From Aeromonas jandaei (GTDB taxonomy: Bacteria; Pseudomonadota; Gammaproteobacteria; Enterobacterales; Aeromonadaceae): a stretch of DNA of 64,000 bases. The stretch is taken from NCBI RefSeq assembly GCF_037890695.1, contig NZ_CP149571.1, positions 1,362,501-1,426,500 of the forward strand, written 5' to 3'. Position 1 is the stretch's first letter. Each line of letters starts with the position of its first letter. Under the pieces are notes generated by a model that did no database searches, had not been told where the DNA came from, and saw only the letters and a list, made by a program, of their open reading frames with translations. A program made the translations under genes and the position numbers. This document shows positions 46,396-56,259 of this stretch, piece after piece.

Positions 46396-48078
46396 TCAAT
46401 GACGGGCGCGCTGCTCTCCGGAGGGGGGAGATACGGGAGCCATCATTGGCGCAGTGGAGGACTCCTTGCCCAGTTTGAACACAGCAAGCCGCTCATCCAG
46501 GCTGCGGGATAGACCGGCCAGCAGTTCGCTCTCCTGCGCCAGTTGCGAGGCGGACTGGGACATCTCCAGCGCCGAGTCGTTGATGCCGCTGACGTTGCGG
46601 TTCATATCCTCGGCCACCATGCTCTGCTGCTCGGCGGCGGTGGCGATCTGGGTCGCCATGTCGCTCACATGCTGGATGTGGTTGACGATCAGGGTGAGAT
46701 CCTGGCCCGCTTGCTGGGATTGATCGACGCTGCTCTCCGCCAGCTTGCGGCTGGCATCCATAGCATTGGCTGCACTGACGGCCCGTTGTTGCAGCTGGGC
46801 AATGGTGCTCTGGATCTCTTCGGTGGACTGGCGAGTGCGGCTGGCCAGTTGGCGCACCTCGTCGGCCACCACGGCAAAGCCACGGCCCTGCTCGCCGGCT
46901 CGGGCTGCCTCGATGGCGGCGTTGAGGGCCAGCAGGTTGGTCTGATCAGAGATGGCACTGATGACCGCCGTCACCTCGCCGATCTGCATGACCCCCTCTT
47001 TGAGCTGATTGACCTGTTGGGTCGCCTGTTCCACTTCGCTGGCGAGCGCCTTGATGCCGTTCACGCTGGCGTGCACATCCCGGTTGCCGAGGCCAGCCTC
47101 GCCGGTCGCCTCCTGGGTATCGCGCGCCGTGTTCTCGGCATGGCCCGCTACGTCAGAGATGGTGGTACTCATCTCGTTCATGGCGGTAGCGAGCTGGGCC
47201 AGCTGATCCCGCTGATTGGTGACCGCCTGATTGGTCTGCTCGGCGGAGGCGGCGATGCGCAGGGCGGCATCGGCCACGTTGCGGGCCCCCTGACTTGCCT
47301 CCAGCAGCGCGTGGCGGATGGCATCGAGACTCTGGTTGGTGCAGCTTGCCACCATGCCCAGCTCATCCTTGCCCTGCACCGGAATAGTGACCACCAGATC
47401 GCCCCTGGCGACCCGCTGCATGGCGTGGTTGATCTGGTTGAGCGGGGAGACGATGGAGTGGGTGATGCGCCAGCCCAGCAGCCCCATCAGCACAATGACG
47501 ATGGCGGTGGCGCTGCCCATCTTCATGTATTGGGCCCAGATGGTCTGGTGGATGTCCTGCAGCAGCATACCGGTGCCGAGGATCCAGCCCCAGGGTTGAT
47601 AGCCAGAGACCATGGAGAGCTTGTCAGCGGTTTCCCCAGACGGGCCGGTCCAGATGTATTGCAGGGTTCCCTGCTTGCCGCCACGGGCGATGTCGACCAT
47701 CTGGAACCAGAACTGCCCTGCGGTGGCACCCGAACCCTCTCCCATGGTCTGGCCGACCAGTTCGGGCCGGATGGGATGTACCAGCATCTTGCGGCTCTCG
47801 TCGATGACGAACAAATAGTTGTTGCCATCAAAGCGCATGTTGGTCAGCAGCTTGCGCGCTTCCTGCTGCGCCTGCTCTGCCGGCAGGGTGCTGGCCAGAA
47901 ACTGGATCTGGCTCATGGCCTGTCCCAGCACGGCATTGAGTCGCGCTTCCCGTTCACTCATCAGATTGCGCTGGAGTGCGTTGGCGGAGATGAGCAGCAG
48001 TGACACGAAACCGACAAACGCAACCGTGAGCAGCAAGATCAATTTGCGGCTCACGGTGATATCACCGAGCTTGAACAT
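46396..48078 (-). CDS. Methyl-accepting chemotaxis protein with a periplasmic Cache sensor
   Basis: A 560-residue receptor. TM1 is at about 12-32; the periplasmic part to about 185 is a single Cache domain ([35 protein letters not shown]). TM2 is at about 188-206, then HAMP, then the cytoplasmic four-helix bundle with the CheA/CheW-binding tip [33 protein letters not shown]. Single-Cache MCPs often detect carboxylates. The C terminus lacks a CheR-binding pentapeptide (ends GEQRARH). Being next to gbpA is suggestive of a shared chitin/surface lifestyle but they are separate units. Confidence 0.93.
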   Translation of the reverse strand: MFKLGDITVSRKLILLLTVAFVGFVSLLLISANALQRNLMSEREARLNAVLGQAMSQIQFLASTLPAEQAQQEARKLLTNMRFDGNNYLFVIDESRKMLVHPIRPELVGQTMGEGSGATAGQFWFQMVDIARGGKQGTLQYIWTGPSGETADKLSMVSGYQPWGWILGTGMLLQDIHQTIWAQYMKMGSATAIVIVLMGLLGWRITHSIVSPLNQINHAMQRVARGDLVVTIPVQGKDELGMVASCTNQSLDAIRHALLEASQGARNVADAALRIAASAEQTNQAVTNQRDQLAQLATAMNEMSTTISDVAGHAENTARDTQEATGEAGLGNRDVHASVNGIKALASEVEQATQQVNQLKEGVMQIGEVTAVISAISDQTNLLALNAAIEAARAGEQGRGFAVVADEVRQLASRTRQSTEEIQSTIAQLQQRAVSAANAMDASRKLAESSVDQSQQAGQDLTLIVNHIQHVSDMATQIATAAEQQSMVAEDMNRNVSGINDSALEMSQSASQLAQESELLAGLSRSLDERLAVFKLGKESSTAPMMAPVSPPSGEQRARH

Positions 48079-48366
48079 GACTAACCCCTCGTTATCCCGT
48101 TGATGTTATGGTGGCTCGATACAGCGGTAGCCTCTATCTCTCTTGCTGAACGTCTAATTTAACAATTCATTTACTTTCAGTGGCTTGGCGAGCCTGTTTA
48201 AATGAGCGTTTTAACATCAGTATAGTCAGCAGAGGTTACAGCCCGCTTTCGGGTAGCATGTTGAAAAGGGTTTCTTCGCACGATTTGCCGAAAAATGTGA
48301 ATAGCTTGGCATTTCACCAACCAGAATAGGGGCCATCCGGAGCGCTCCTGCGACAAGAGGGAATTT

Positions 48367-50232
48367 ATGAGTTCGATTGCCAGAGAGTATTTTGACCAGC
48401 TCAATCGCGACTATCTGCAGGTTCACAGACGCAAGGAGGATCTGTTCTGGGCCACCTATATGGGCACCAGCGACGATCAGGCCGGGTTTACCGCAGCCGA
48501 GCAGGCCTACAAGGCCTTTTGCGCCAATCCGGAGCGGTTGCCGGAACTGCGCAAGATGCACGCCCTCGCCGAAGATGAAGAGTTAAAACGGGGTCTGGCG
48601 GGCTGGATCGCCTTCTTCGAGTGCAACGTCATCGAGGATCCCGTTGCCGCCACCCTGATGGACCAGCTGGTGGCTGCTGAGGCGGATCTGTTTGCCCGCC
48701 GCAAAGGGCTGAAACTGACCCTGCTGGATGAGCAGGGCCAGCAGGTGGCTGGCAGCCTGCCCGCCGCCAGCACCTCCCTTGCCGCCAGCCCGAACGAGGC
48801 GGTGCGCCAAAGCGCCATCGCCATGTTCCACACCCTGGAGCAGTGGGTGGTCGACAACGGCTTCCTCGAGGTGGTGGCGCTGCGCAACCGCTTTGCCCGC
48901 GCCATGGGCTATCGCGACTACTTCGCCTACAAGGTGCGCAAGAACGAGCAGATGAGCCCAGATCAGCTGTTCGCCATCCTCGATGACTTCATCGCCCGCA
49001 CCGACGCCCGGTTGCAGCAAAGTCTGGTCGAACTGACAGCGGCCAAAGGGGAGGCGGCCCTGTTGCCCCACAACCTGCGTTACTTCGTCAGTGGCGACGT
49101 GACCCGCCAGCTCGACCCCTATGTGCCCTTCTCGCGGGCGCTGCGGGACTGGGTCGAGAGCTTCCGTCGTCTCGGCATCCAGTATCGCGGGGCTACCCTG
49201 ACCCTGGACTTGCTGACCCGGGAGGGGAAATACGAGAACGGCTTCTGTCATGGCCCGGTACCGAGCTTCTTCCAGCAGGGTGAGTGGATACCAGCGGTGG
49301 TCAACTTCACCAGCCTGGCCGCTCCGGTGCAGGTGGGCAGCGGTTGGAGTGGCCTCAATACCCTGTTCCACGAGGGAGGCCACGCCGCGCACTTTGCCAA
49401 TGTTACCGGCAATGCGCCCTGCTTCTCCCAGGAGTTCCCGCCCACCTCTATGGCTTATGCCGAGACCCAGTCGATGTTCTGCGACAGCCTGCTGGACGAT
49501 GCCGACTGGCTCAAACGCTATGCCAGAAATGCGGCGGGAGAGGCTGTTCCCGATGCCCTCATCAAGGAAATGATCGCCGCCCGCCAGCCGTTTCGGGCCT
49601 TCAATGAGCGCCAGATCGCGCTGGTGGCCTACTTCGAGCGGGATCTCTACGCCATGGCAGAGAGCGATCGCACTCCCGAGGCTGTGCTGGCGCTGGCCCG
49701 CAAGTGGGAGCGCAAGATCCTCGGGGTCGTGAGCCCGCGCCCGTTGCTGGCCATTCCGCACCTCCTTAATCAGGAGTCGGCCTGCGCCTATCACGGCTAC
49801 CTGCTGGCGCTGATGGCGGTGGAGCAGACCCGCACTTACTTCCTCAAGCGCGATGGCTACCTTACCGACAACCCGCGCATCGGGCCGGATCTGGCTGCCC
49901 ACTACTGGGGGCCGGGCAACGGCATGACTCACGATGAGACATTGCGCAGCCTGACCGGTGAAGGCTTCAGTGCCGTGCCGCTGGCCGAGGCGTGCAACCT
50001 GAGCGCCGCCGAGGCGTGGCTGCAAGCGCAAGCCTGCATGGCGGCCGCGCAGCAGCGGCCAACTGCCGGTGCGTGCTCGCCCCTCGACGCTCATATCCGG
50101 GTGGTGCACGGCGCCGAGCTCATCGCCGACAACCGCGAGTCGGAGAGTCGCATGCTGGCCGACTTCGAGGCGTGGATTGCCCGGCACTACTTTGCGGGGG
50201 ATGCCGGGGAGGGGCGGAGCTGCGTGCAGTGA
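48367..50232 (+). CDS. M3-family zinc metallopeptidase (oligoendopeptidase-like)
   Basis: A 621-residue cytosolic peptidase. The zinc motif is HEGGHAAH (first histidine at residue 335), the M3 pattern HExGHxxH, with a downstream glutamate in MAYAETQSMFCDSLL. Residues 1-300 are helical and have no signal peptide. M3 enzymes cut short peptides. It is monocistronic. The 288 bases between it and the chemoreceptor contain no other gene. Assignment to a subfamily (OpdA, PepF, Dcp) is not possible by eye; M2 is excluded by the motif. Confidence 0.85.
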   Translation: MSSIAREYFDQLNRDYLQVHRRKEDLFWATYMGTSDDQAGFTAAEQAYKAFCANPERLPELRKMHALAEDEELKRGLAGWIAFFECNVIEDPVAATLMDQLVAAEADLFARRKGLKLTLLDEQGQQVAGSLPAASTSLAASPNEAVRQSAIAMFHTLEQWVVDNGFLEVVALRNRFARAMGYRDYFAYKVRKNEQMSPDQLFAILDDFIARTDARLQQSLVELTAAKGEAALLPHNLRYFVSGDVTRQLDPYVPFSRALRDWVESFRRLGIQYRGATLTLDLLTREGKYENGFCHGPVPSFFQQGEWIPAVVNFTSLAAPVQVGSGWSGLNTLFHEGGHAAHFANVTGNAPCFSQEFPPTSMAYAETQSMFCDSLLDDADWLKRYARNAAGEAVPDALIKEMIAARQPFRAFNERQIALVAYFERDLYAMAESDRTPEAVLALARKWERKILGVVSPRPLLAIPHLLNQESACAYHGYLLALMAVEQTRTYFLKRDGYLTDNPRIGPDLAAHYWGPGNGMTHDETLRSLTGEGFSAVPLAEACNLSAAEAWLQAQACMAAAQQRPTAGACSPLDAHIRVVHGAELIADNRESESRMLADFEAWIARHYFAGDAGEGRSCVQ

Positions 50233-50270
50233 GCAATCTAATAGGCGTTAACTTGCTTTGATACGGCAAT

Positions 50271-50306
50271 TGGCAGGCGGGGCAACCTTCCTGCCATTCT
50301 TTTTGC
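50271..50306 (+). terminator. Terminator of the M3 peptidase gene
   Basis: The stem GGCAGG/CCTGCC around a 12-base loop is followed by ATTCTTTTT. Confidence 0.65.
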
Positions 50307-50316
50307 TCATTGTTTA

Positions 50317-50550
50317 CTACTCATCGATGACCTTTTTTCCACAATTTTCACAGATGGCGTGGCGCTCAAAGCGATCCATGTTGGCCAGAAAGGGGCCGGC
50401 GGCCCAGCCGGTAATGAAGTCCTTGATAAAGGCTTTGCGCTTTTGCTCCGGTGTCAGCTGCTGGCCAAAGGATTTGTCGACCAGCACCACGACATGGTTG
50501 GTCTCGCGCTGACAGCTTGAGCAGTAGCGTTGTTCGGTGGATGAAAGCAA
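50317..50550 (-). CDS. Small zinc-ribbon protein, unknown
   Basis: A 77-residue protein with a split zinc ribbon: CSSC near the N terminus (RYCSSCQRETNHVVV) and CENC at the C terminus (HAICENCGKKVIDE). Between them is a helical, weakly hydrophobic stretch FIKDFITGWAAGPFLANMDRF. I start it at TTG 50550, preceded by GAGGAGCCTCCCC, because the frame upstream is arginine-rich and unlike a protein; a start at 50643 is the alternative. It may be a zinc-binding adaptor. Family not recognised. Confidence 0.6.
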   Translation of the reverse strand: MLSSTEQRYCSSCQRETNHVVVLVDKSFGQQLTPEQKRKAFIKDFITGWAAGPFLANMDRFERHAICENCGKKVIDE

Positions 50551-50856
50551 GGGGAGGCTCCTCGTCCGGGGGAGTGGGCGGCAGGTTGTTCGCCGCAGAT
50601 ATATGTCGTCTCCATTTGATTCCTTTTGCAGGCGGGTCGTCAATCACGGCAGAGGTGGATTTTGCGCAATCCCTCATGAAGAGAGGGCCAGTCAGCAAGG
50701 GTGACCAGAGGGGCTGGCGGGCCCCTCTGCTGTTGCCGTTTGTCACACATTGCCACACAAGCTTCCCCCTCTGGCAAAGTCTTGTGACCGGACGGGGTTG
50801 TAATGGAACCATGAGCAGGGGCGAGGCCCTGCCGCGATGGAACCTGGGAGCATGTT

Positions 50857-52155
50857 ATGACGAGTAAACGGGTGTGGTGGCTGTTGCCGCTGCTGGCGGT
50901 CGGAGTCTGGTGGCTGGGTTATGCGGGGGAGGCCAACGGGGTGTGGCCCTGGCGCCATGAGATGTTGCTGCTGACGGGCCTGCTGGGGATGGCCTATATG
51001 GCCATTTCGCTGTTGCTGGCCTTGCGCCTGCCGCAGCTGGAGGTGTGGTGTGGCGGTCTGGACCGGATGTTGCGATTGCACCGCCAGACGGCCATCGGCG
51101 GCGCATTGGCACTGACCGCTCACTGGCTGCTGGTGGAGGCGCCCAAGTGGGCGGTCTCGGCGGGTTGGCTGAGCCGCCCCGCCCGGCGTGGGGCCAGCGC
51201 GGCCGCAGCTGGTGCAGGAGCAGGCAGTGGCATCTCGCTCCATGCCCTTGGCAATACTCTGGGGGAGTGGAGTTTCTATCTGCTGATCGCACTGGTGGTG
51301 GTGAGCTTGCTGGCGCTGGTGAGTTATGGCCGTTTTCGGCTGATCCACCGGCTGGCACCGCTCATCTATCTGGCGGGCTGGGGGCACGGGCTCTGCCTGC
51401 TGCCTCAGGTGGGAGCCATGACGCCGGTTGGGGTAGCGATCTGGTTGATCGGCGGGATCGGCGCTATCGGGGCCCTCTACTCCCTGCTGGGGCAAGTGGG
51501 GGCGCGCAAGCGCCATCCCGGCCGGGTCGTTGCGGTGCGGACGCTGGCGGATCAGACCTGCGAGCTGACCATGCAGCTGGAGCGGCCGCTCGCCCATTAC
51601 CGCCCGGGTCAGTTTGCCTTTTTCGAATTTGACGCCAAGGAGGGGCCGCACCCCTTTACTCTGGTGCGGGTGTCGGCGGATCGGCGCCAGCTGGTGATCG
51701 CGGTGCGGGCGCTCGGGGATCATACCCGTCAGCTGGTGGCAGAGGCGCGCGTCGGGGATGAGGTGGTGGTGACCGGCCCCTATGGCGCTTTTGTCGCCCC
51801 GCAAGGGGGAGGGCGAGCCCTCTGGCTGGGGGCCGGGATCGGTATCACGCCGTTTGTGGCTTGGCTGGAGGGGCAGGCTGCCCGTGGCGAGCGCGGCGAG
51901 GGGATCACCCTGATCCAGTGCGCGCCGGATCTGGCGGGGGCCGTCTACCACCAGCGGTTGGCCGAGCTCTGTCATCGCACCGGTGTGCGTTATCAGCTGC
52001 ATCTGGACAAGGCGGCCGGGCGGCTGGATCTGGCCCGCATCGCCCAGGATGCACCTGCGCAGGTATGGTTTTGCGGGCCGGAGGGGATGGCAGATGCCCT
52101 GACCCGGTTGTTGCCGGACGGGCATCTGCATCGCGAGCTGTTTCGCTTTCGGTGA
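50857..52155 (+). CDS. Ferric-reductase-like transmembrane flavohaem oxidoreductase
   Basis: A 432-residue membrane protein. Six or so helices carry two histidine pairs for two b-haems: H75 and H89 (LHRQTAIGGALALTAHW) and H164 and H177 (RLIHRLAPLIYLAGWGH). A cytoplasmic reductase domain follows: the FAD motif HPFTLV after RPGQFAFFEF, then GAGIGITPFVAWLE and CGPEGMADAL for NAD(P)H. An unusual alanine/glycine run (about residues 112-125) fills one loop. Relatives reduce ferric siderophores or act in periplasmic methionine-sulfoxide or superoxide chemistry. ATG preceded by GGGAGCATGTT. The substrate is unknown. Confidence 0.85.
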   Translation: MTSKRVWWLLPLLAVGVWWLGYAGEANGVWPWRHEMLLLTGLLGMAYMAISLLLALRLPQLEVWCGGLDRMLRLHRQTAIGGALALTAHWLLVEAPKWAVSAGWLSRPARRGASAAAAGAGAGSGISLHALGNTLGEWSFYLLIALVVVSLLALVSYGRFRLIHRLAPLIYLAGWGHGLCLLPQVGAMTPVGVAIWLIGGIGAIGALYSLLGQVGARKRHPGRVVAVRTLADQTCELTMQLERPLAHYRPGQFAFFEFDAKEGPHPFTLVRVSADRRQLVIAVRALGDHTRQLVAEARVGDEVVVTGPYGAFVAPQGGGRALWLGAGIGITPFVAWLEGQAARGERGEGITLIQCAPDLAGAVYHQRLAELCHRTGVRYQLHLDKAAGRLDLARIAQDAPAQVWFCGPEGMADALTRLLPDGHLHRELFRFR

Positions 52156-52170
52156 ACTCGATGGGCGCCG

Positions 52171-55100
52171 TTATTTGGCGCTGGCGGGCAACTGCTTGAG
52201 GGCGGCTTGTACTGCGGCCTCCAGCTGGGGGTCACGCCCGGCCACCATATCGGCGGGGGTGAGCGGCACCTGCACGTCCGGGATCAGCTCCTGATTCTCG
52301 TAGAAGGTGCCGTCCGGTTTGCGCAGCCCCAGAGTCGGAATGCCGTAGGAGAGGCCGGGCACGAGGCGGGAAGTATGGCCATAGACCATGGTGCCGGTAC
52401 CGGGCACCGGCTCGCCGACGATGGGACCGATCTTGAGCGCGCGGTAGTATTCGGGGAAGGCGGAGCCCTCCGAGTAGCTGCCGGCGTTGACCAGCACCAC
52501 CGAGGGTTTGGTCCACTGGCGAGTCGCGGCATCGCTGGCCCCTTGTCCCGCTTTGGGATCCGAGATGGCCATGCCGTGTGCGCTGCTGCTGCCGGTGAGG
52601 AAGCCGACCAGGGTATTGGCCAGATAGCCCCCCTTGTTGAAGCGCACGTCGACGATGAGCGCCTCGCTGCTGCGCAAGCGGCCGAGCGCCTCCGACACCA
52701 GCTCCTCATAGACGGCGCTGTTCATCTCGGGCAGATAGACGTAGCCGACCCGGCCCTTGCTCAGCTTGGCCACCAGATCCCGCCGCTTGGCGATCCAGCT
52801 GTCGAGCTGCAGCCGGTACTCCTGCTGCTGATCGATGGCGGTCACCTCCACCTCGTCCGGCTCCTTGTTCCCCACCTGCTGGAAGGTGAGGGCAAGCCGT
52901 GCCCCTGCCTTGTGGTTGAGGGCGCGATCGAGCTCAGTCCGGGTGGCAACCGGATTGCCGTTGATGGCGAGCAGACGGGTACCGGCAACGATGTCGCTCT
53001 CCTGATCCAGCGGCCCGCCGGGCAGCAGATGGGTCAGCACTACCCCCTCTTTGCCATCCTGCCAGTAGCCCCCGAGACTGGCGGTCTCATCTGCCATGTC
53101 GGGATAGCGGGTGGGGCCATAGCCCCAGGTGTGGGAGACGTTCAGCTCGCCCGCCAGCTCCGCCAGCAGGTCACCGAAGTCGCGGCCGTTGTTGATGCCG
53201 GCAAGCAGCCGGCGATAGGTGGCGACATAGCCGTTCCAGTCCACTCCGTTCATGTCGTCGCGATAGAACTCGTCCCGGGTGAGGCGGGCGATCTGGTCAA
53301 AGGCGGCCACCATCCGGGCGTGCTGGCCCCTGCTCTGCACCAGCTCGAAAGCGGAGCTGAGCGCCTCGCCGGAGTCGAGGTTAATGCGGGTGATCTCTCC
53401 GTCCCGCACCAGAGTGGCCTGGGTCGCCTCCCGATTGAGGGTGGCCATGGCCGGCCCCGGCTGATCGCCAAACAGCTGGCGGGTCTCCCCTTTGCGCAGG
53501 TCGAGCGAGTAACCCTTGATCTCGCTCTCGTTGTTGGGGCCCCCCTCTTCCACCAGATAGACGAGCTGGTCGTGAACGACCCGGCTGGCGAGCAGCGTGC
53601 CGCTGGGGAAGAGTTGCAGCGCCTCCCGATGGGAGAGGCGATCGGTCTCGAAGCCATACCCTTCCTTGGGCGGCGCCACTTCGGCCAGAAAGTCTGCCTT
53701 GGCCGCCCGGCTGCTGTAGATGCCGAGCAGGTTGCTGCCAAGGGGTTCTCCATCGGCATCCAGCACCCCGTAACGGGTCGATTGCCAGTAGAGGATGCCG
53801 CCATCCTGACTCCAGGCCGGTGCCCCGTCCTGATAGCCGTTGAGGCTGACGTTAACCGGCTTGGCTTTGGCATCGGCCGTATCGAGCACGGCGATCTCCT
53901 GCTGGGCCGAGTCGGGACGGAAGGTGAGCGCCAGATGGCGGGAGTCGGGAGCAAAGGCGAGCATCACCTCGTGGCGCGAGGGGTTGAAGCTGGCGGGAAC
54001 CAGCTCGCGCTCTTTGTTGCTCGCCAGATCGAGCAGATGGATGGCCTGACCATCGACCACGAAGGCGAGTAGCTTGCCATCGGGAGAGAGCACCGGACGG
54101 CTGATCCCCTTGCCGGGAATGGCCAGCAGCAGGCTCTCCTGCAAGGGGCCCGGATCGCTGAAGAGACGCTCCGGATCCGCTTTGCGCAGGCGATAGAGGG
54201 CGGCCGGCCCATCCTGCTCGGAGAGGTAGATAAGCGAGCGCTCCTTCTCGGCAAAGAGCGGGCTGGACTGCTCGCTGGGGGAGTCGGTGAGCTGGCGTAC
54301 CCGCTCCCGCTCGGGATCGACGGCGAACAGGCTCCCCTCGCTCACCAGGATCAGCTCCTTGCCCTCCTCGCTGACCAGGATCTCGTCAGCCTGATTGTTG
54401 GACTGGCTCTGCTCGTCCGGCTCGCTCACCACCTGCGGCGTGATGGCGAGTTTGCGCGGCTCGGTACTGCCGGCATCGAGGCGGTAGATCTCCCCGAGCC
54501 ACGACCAGACCAGATCGCCGCTGCGTGAGGCGCTCAGCCCCCGCACCGGATTGCCCTTGTAGTGGGTGAGCTGCTGCTCCTTGCCGCTGGCCAGATCGCG
54601 GCGCCAGACGTTGAAGTCACCGCTGCGCTCGCTCAGGTAAAAGAGGGTATCCCCCTTGTCGCTCCAGACCGGGTCGGTGGCGGCGATGCGATCCTCGGTC
54701 AGCTGGCGGTGCTGCTTGCCATCGAACAGCCAGAGGCGGGAGACGGCAAACGAGTGCTGGTGCTTGCGAAAGGGTTGATCCATCGACGGCATCTGGTAGG
54801 CGAGCTGCTGCCCGTGCGGGCGGGCGAGGATCGCTGGCAGCGGCAGGTCGGCCTGCAGCTTGCCTCCTGTTACCGGTGCCCAGTAGAGGGCGCTGACCTG
54901 CACCCCTTCGGCCACGAAGTGATCGGCATTGGGGTCGGTCAGCCGCTGGCTGCTCAGCAGCAGTTGTTTGCCATCGGGGCTGAATGCCTGCGGCAGGTCG
55001 TTGCGCGAGTCGCGGGTGAGCCGCACCATCTTGCCGCCGCTGGCGGGCACCACGAACACATCCTCGTTGCCATAGAGGTTGGCGGCAAAGGCGATCAGCT

Positions 55101-55338
55101 TGCCATCCGGCGACCAGATGGGGCGCTGGCTCAGGTAGTCATTGCCGGTAAGGGCGCTGGCCGGCCCCCCTTGTGCGCTGGTGATGAAGATCCGTCCCTG
55201 CCAGGTGAAGGCAAGCTGTTTGCCATCGGGGGAGAGGGCGGGATCGCGCAGCCAGAGCGCATCCGCTGCGTAAGATGCGGGCAGCCAGAGCAGCAGGGGT
55301 GACAACAGCAGGTGGACGAAGCGGCATGAAGAGCGCAT
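52171..55338 (-). CDS. Tricorn-like periplasmic S41 peptidase
   Basis: A 1055-residue secreted protein with a signal peptide (LLLSPLLLWLPASYA-ADA). Residues 25-640 are a series of beta-propeller blades with the TolB/WD40-like motif (DPALSPDGKQLAF, PIWSPDGKLIAFAAN, PVLSPDGKLLAFVVDG). A C1-like helical segment, a PDZ domain (around GPLDQESDIVAGTRLLAINGNPV) and an S41 tail-protease domain follow: FNKGGYLANTLVGFL and the serine region LVNAGSYSEGSAFPEYY. This is the layout of archaeal tricorn protease, which trims peptides. I start at 55338. Neighbouring genes are unrelated; role in peptide scavenging is inferred. Confidence 0.88.
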   Translation of the reverse strand: MRSSCRFVHLLLSPLLLWLPASYAADALWLRDPALSPDGKQLAFTWQGRIFITSAQGGPASALTGNDYLSQRPIWSPDGKLIAFAANLYGNEDVFVVPASGGKMVRLTRDSRNDLPQAFSPDGKQLLLSSQRLTDPNADHFVAEGVQVSALYWAPVTGGKLQADLPLPAILARPHGQQLAYQMPSMDQPFRKHQHSFAVSRLWLFDGKQHRQLTEDRIAATDPVWSDKGDTLFYLSERSGDFNVWRRDLASGKEQQLTHYKGNPVRGLSASRSGDLVWSWLGEIYRLDAGSTEPRKLAITPQVVSEPDEQSQSNNQADEILVSEEGKELILVSEGSLFAVDPERERVRQLTDSPSEQSSPLFAEKERSLIYLSEQDGPAALYRLRKADPERLFSDPGPLQESLLLAIPGKGISRPVLSPDGKLLAFVVDGQAIHLLDLASNKERELVPASFNPSRHEVMLAFAPDSRHLALTFRPDSAQQEIAVLDTADAKAKPVNVSLNGYQDGAPAWSQDGGILYWQSTRYGVLDADGEPLGSNLLGIYSSRAAKADFLAEVAPPKEGYGFETDRLSHREALQLFPSGTLLASRVVHDQLVYLVEEGGPNNESEIKGYSLDLRKGETRQLFGDQPGPAMATLNREATQATLVRDGEITRINLDSGEALSSAFELVQSRGQHARMVAAFDQIARLTRDEFYRDDMNGVDWNGYVATYRRLLAGINNGRDFGDLLAELAGELNVSHTWGYGPTRYPDMADETASLGGYWQDGKEGVVLTHLLPGGPLDQESDIVAGTRLLAINGNPVATRTELDRALNHKAGARLALTFQQVGNKEPDEVEVTAIDQQQEYRLQLDSWIAKRRDLVAKLSKGRVGYVYLPEMNSAVYEELVSEALGRLRSSEALIVDVRFNKGGYLANTLVGFLTGSSSAHGMAISDPKAGQGASDAATRQWTKPSVVLVNAGSYSEGSAFPEYYRALKIGPIVGEPVPGTGTMVYGHTSRLVPGLSYGIPTLGLRKPDGTFYENQELIPDVQVPLTPADMVAGRDPQLEAAVQAALKQLPASAK

Positions 55339-55618
55339 GGCATGATCCTGTCGATGGGTTGAAAAGTAATCATCGCCGATCATCGGGTCATACGCCAGAA
55401 CTGATGTTTGACGCTATCTTATTGTTTTTAATGTTAATTATTGAATTCTGACCGATGTGTGCGGGGATTAGGCGAAACCGGTGCCAAGATATGTTTTATC
55501 GCGCATATTGAGTATTGATGGCGATCCAATATCATGGCGCTCGCTCGCCAGCAGGCGAAGATTATTCAGATGATTTGGCAACACCAAAGCCCGTATCAGA
55601 GGCTTGTCGAGGGATGGA

Positions 55619-56095
55619 ATGAGAGCCGTATTACTGTGTTTACTGGGGCTGTGGCCCGCATTGAGTTTTGCCACCCTGTCTGCCGACATGGTGGTGGTCA
55701 AGAAGTCCACCTATAGCCTGACCCTGATGAAGGATGGTAAAGAGGTCAAACGCTACTGGATCGCGCTGGGCCCGGCGCCCAAGGGCCACAAGCAGCGAGA
55801 GGGGGATCAGCGCACTCCGGAAGGTCGCTACATCCTCGACTACAAGAAGACCAACTCCGGCTATTACAAGGCGATCCACATCAACTACCCCAATCTGGAT
55901 GACATCAAGGCGGCCAACGAGAAGGGGGTAAACCCGGGTGGCATGATCATGATCCACGGTCAGATCAACAGCATTGGCAACCGCAGGGTACAGCCCTCCA
56001 ACTGGACCAACGGCTGTATCGCCATGCTCAACCACGATCTGGATGAGGTGTGGGAGGCCGTCAAACCCGGCACGCCCATCATCATCGAACCCTGA
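55619..56095 (+). CDS. Periplasmic L,D-transpeptidase family protein (YkuD domain)
   Basis: A 158-residue protein with a signal peptide (LLCLLGLWPALSFA) and a YkuD domain. The catalytic motif is intact: IMIHGQINS histidine and TNGCIAML cysteine. Small stand-alone YafK/ErfK-like proteins of this kind link or trim peptidoglycan stems or lipoproteins; some hydrolyse Braun lipoprotein links. The motif NGCIAM has alanine where R is common (GCIRM). Start at 55619 after AGGGATGGA. It is monocistronic with a terminator. Confidence 0.88.
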   Translation: MRAVLLCLLGLWPALSFATLSADMVVVKKSTYSLTLMKDGKEVKRYWIALGPAPKGHKQREGDQRTPEGRYILDYKKTNSGYYKAIHINYPNLDDIKAANEKGVNPGGMIMIHGQINSIGNRRVQPSNWTNGCIAMLNHDLDEVWEAVKPGTPIIIEP

Positions 56096-56101
56096 TTGAT
56101 G

Positions 56102-56137
56102 AACGGGGCCCGCTCCATCGAGCGGGCCCCGTTGGTT
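56102..56137 (+). terminator. Terminator of the L,D-transpeptidase gene
   Basis: The perfect hairpin AACGGGGCCCGCTC/GAGCGGGCCCCGTT is followed by GGTTT. Confidence 0.82.
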
Positions 56138-56259
56138 TATCGCGGATGTGATCCCGCCTTTCGGATGTCTTGTATGGACATCCACCATGTTATGAATGTC
56201 AATTCCAAAAAAGCCTGCAAAAGGTGAGGATATGGGCTCAGCCAGTGAAGGAGCTTCCC

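Noticed and set aside
48583..50187. Long minus-strand ORF (534 codons) opposite the M3 peptidase gene
   Set aside because: Shadow frame; the plus strand has the HEGGHAAH motif and a proper start.
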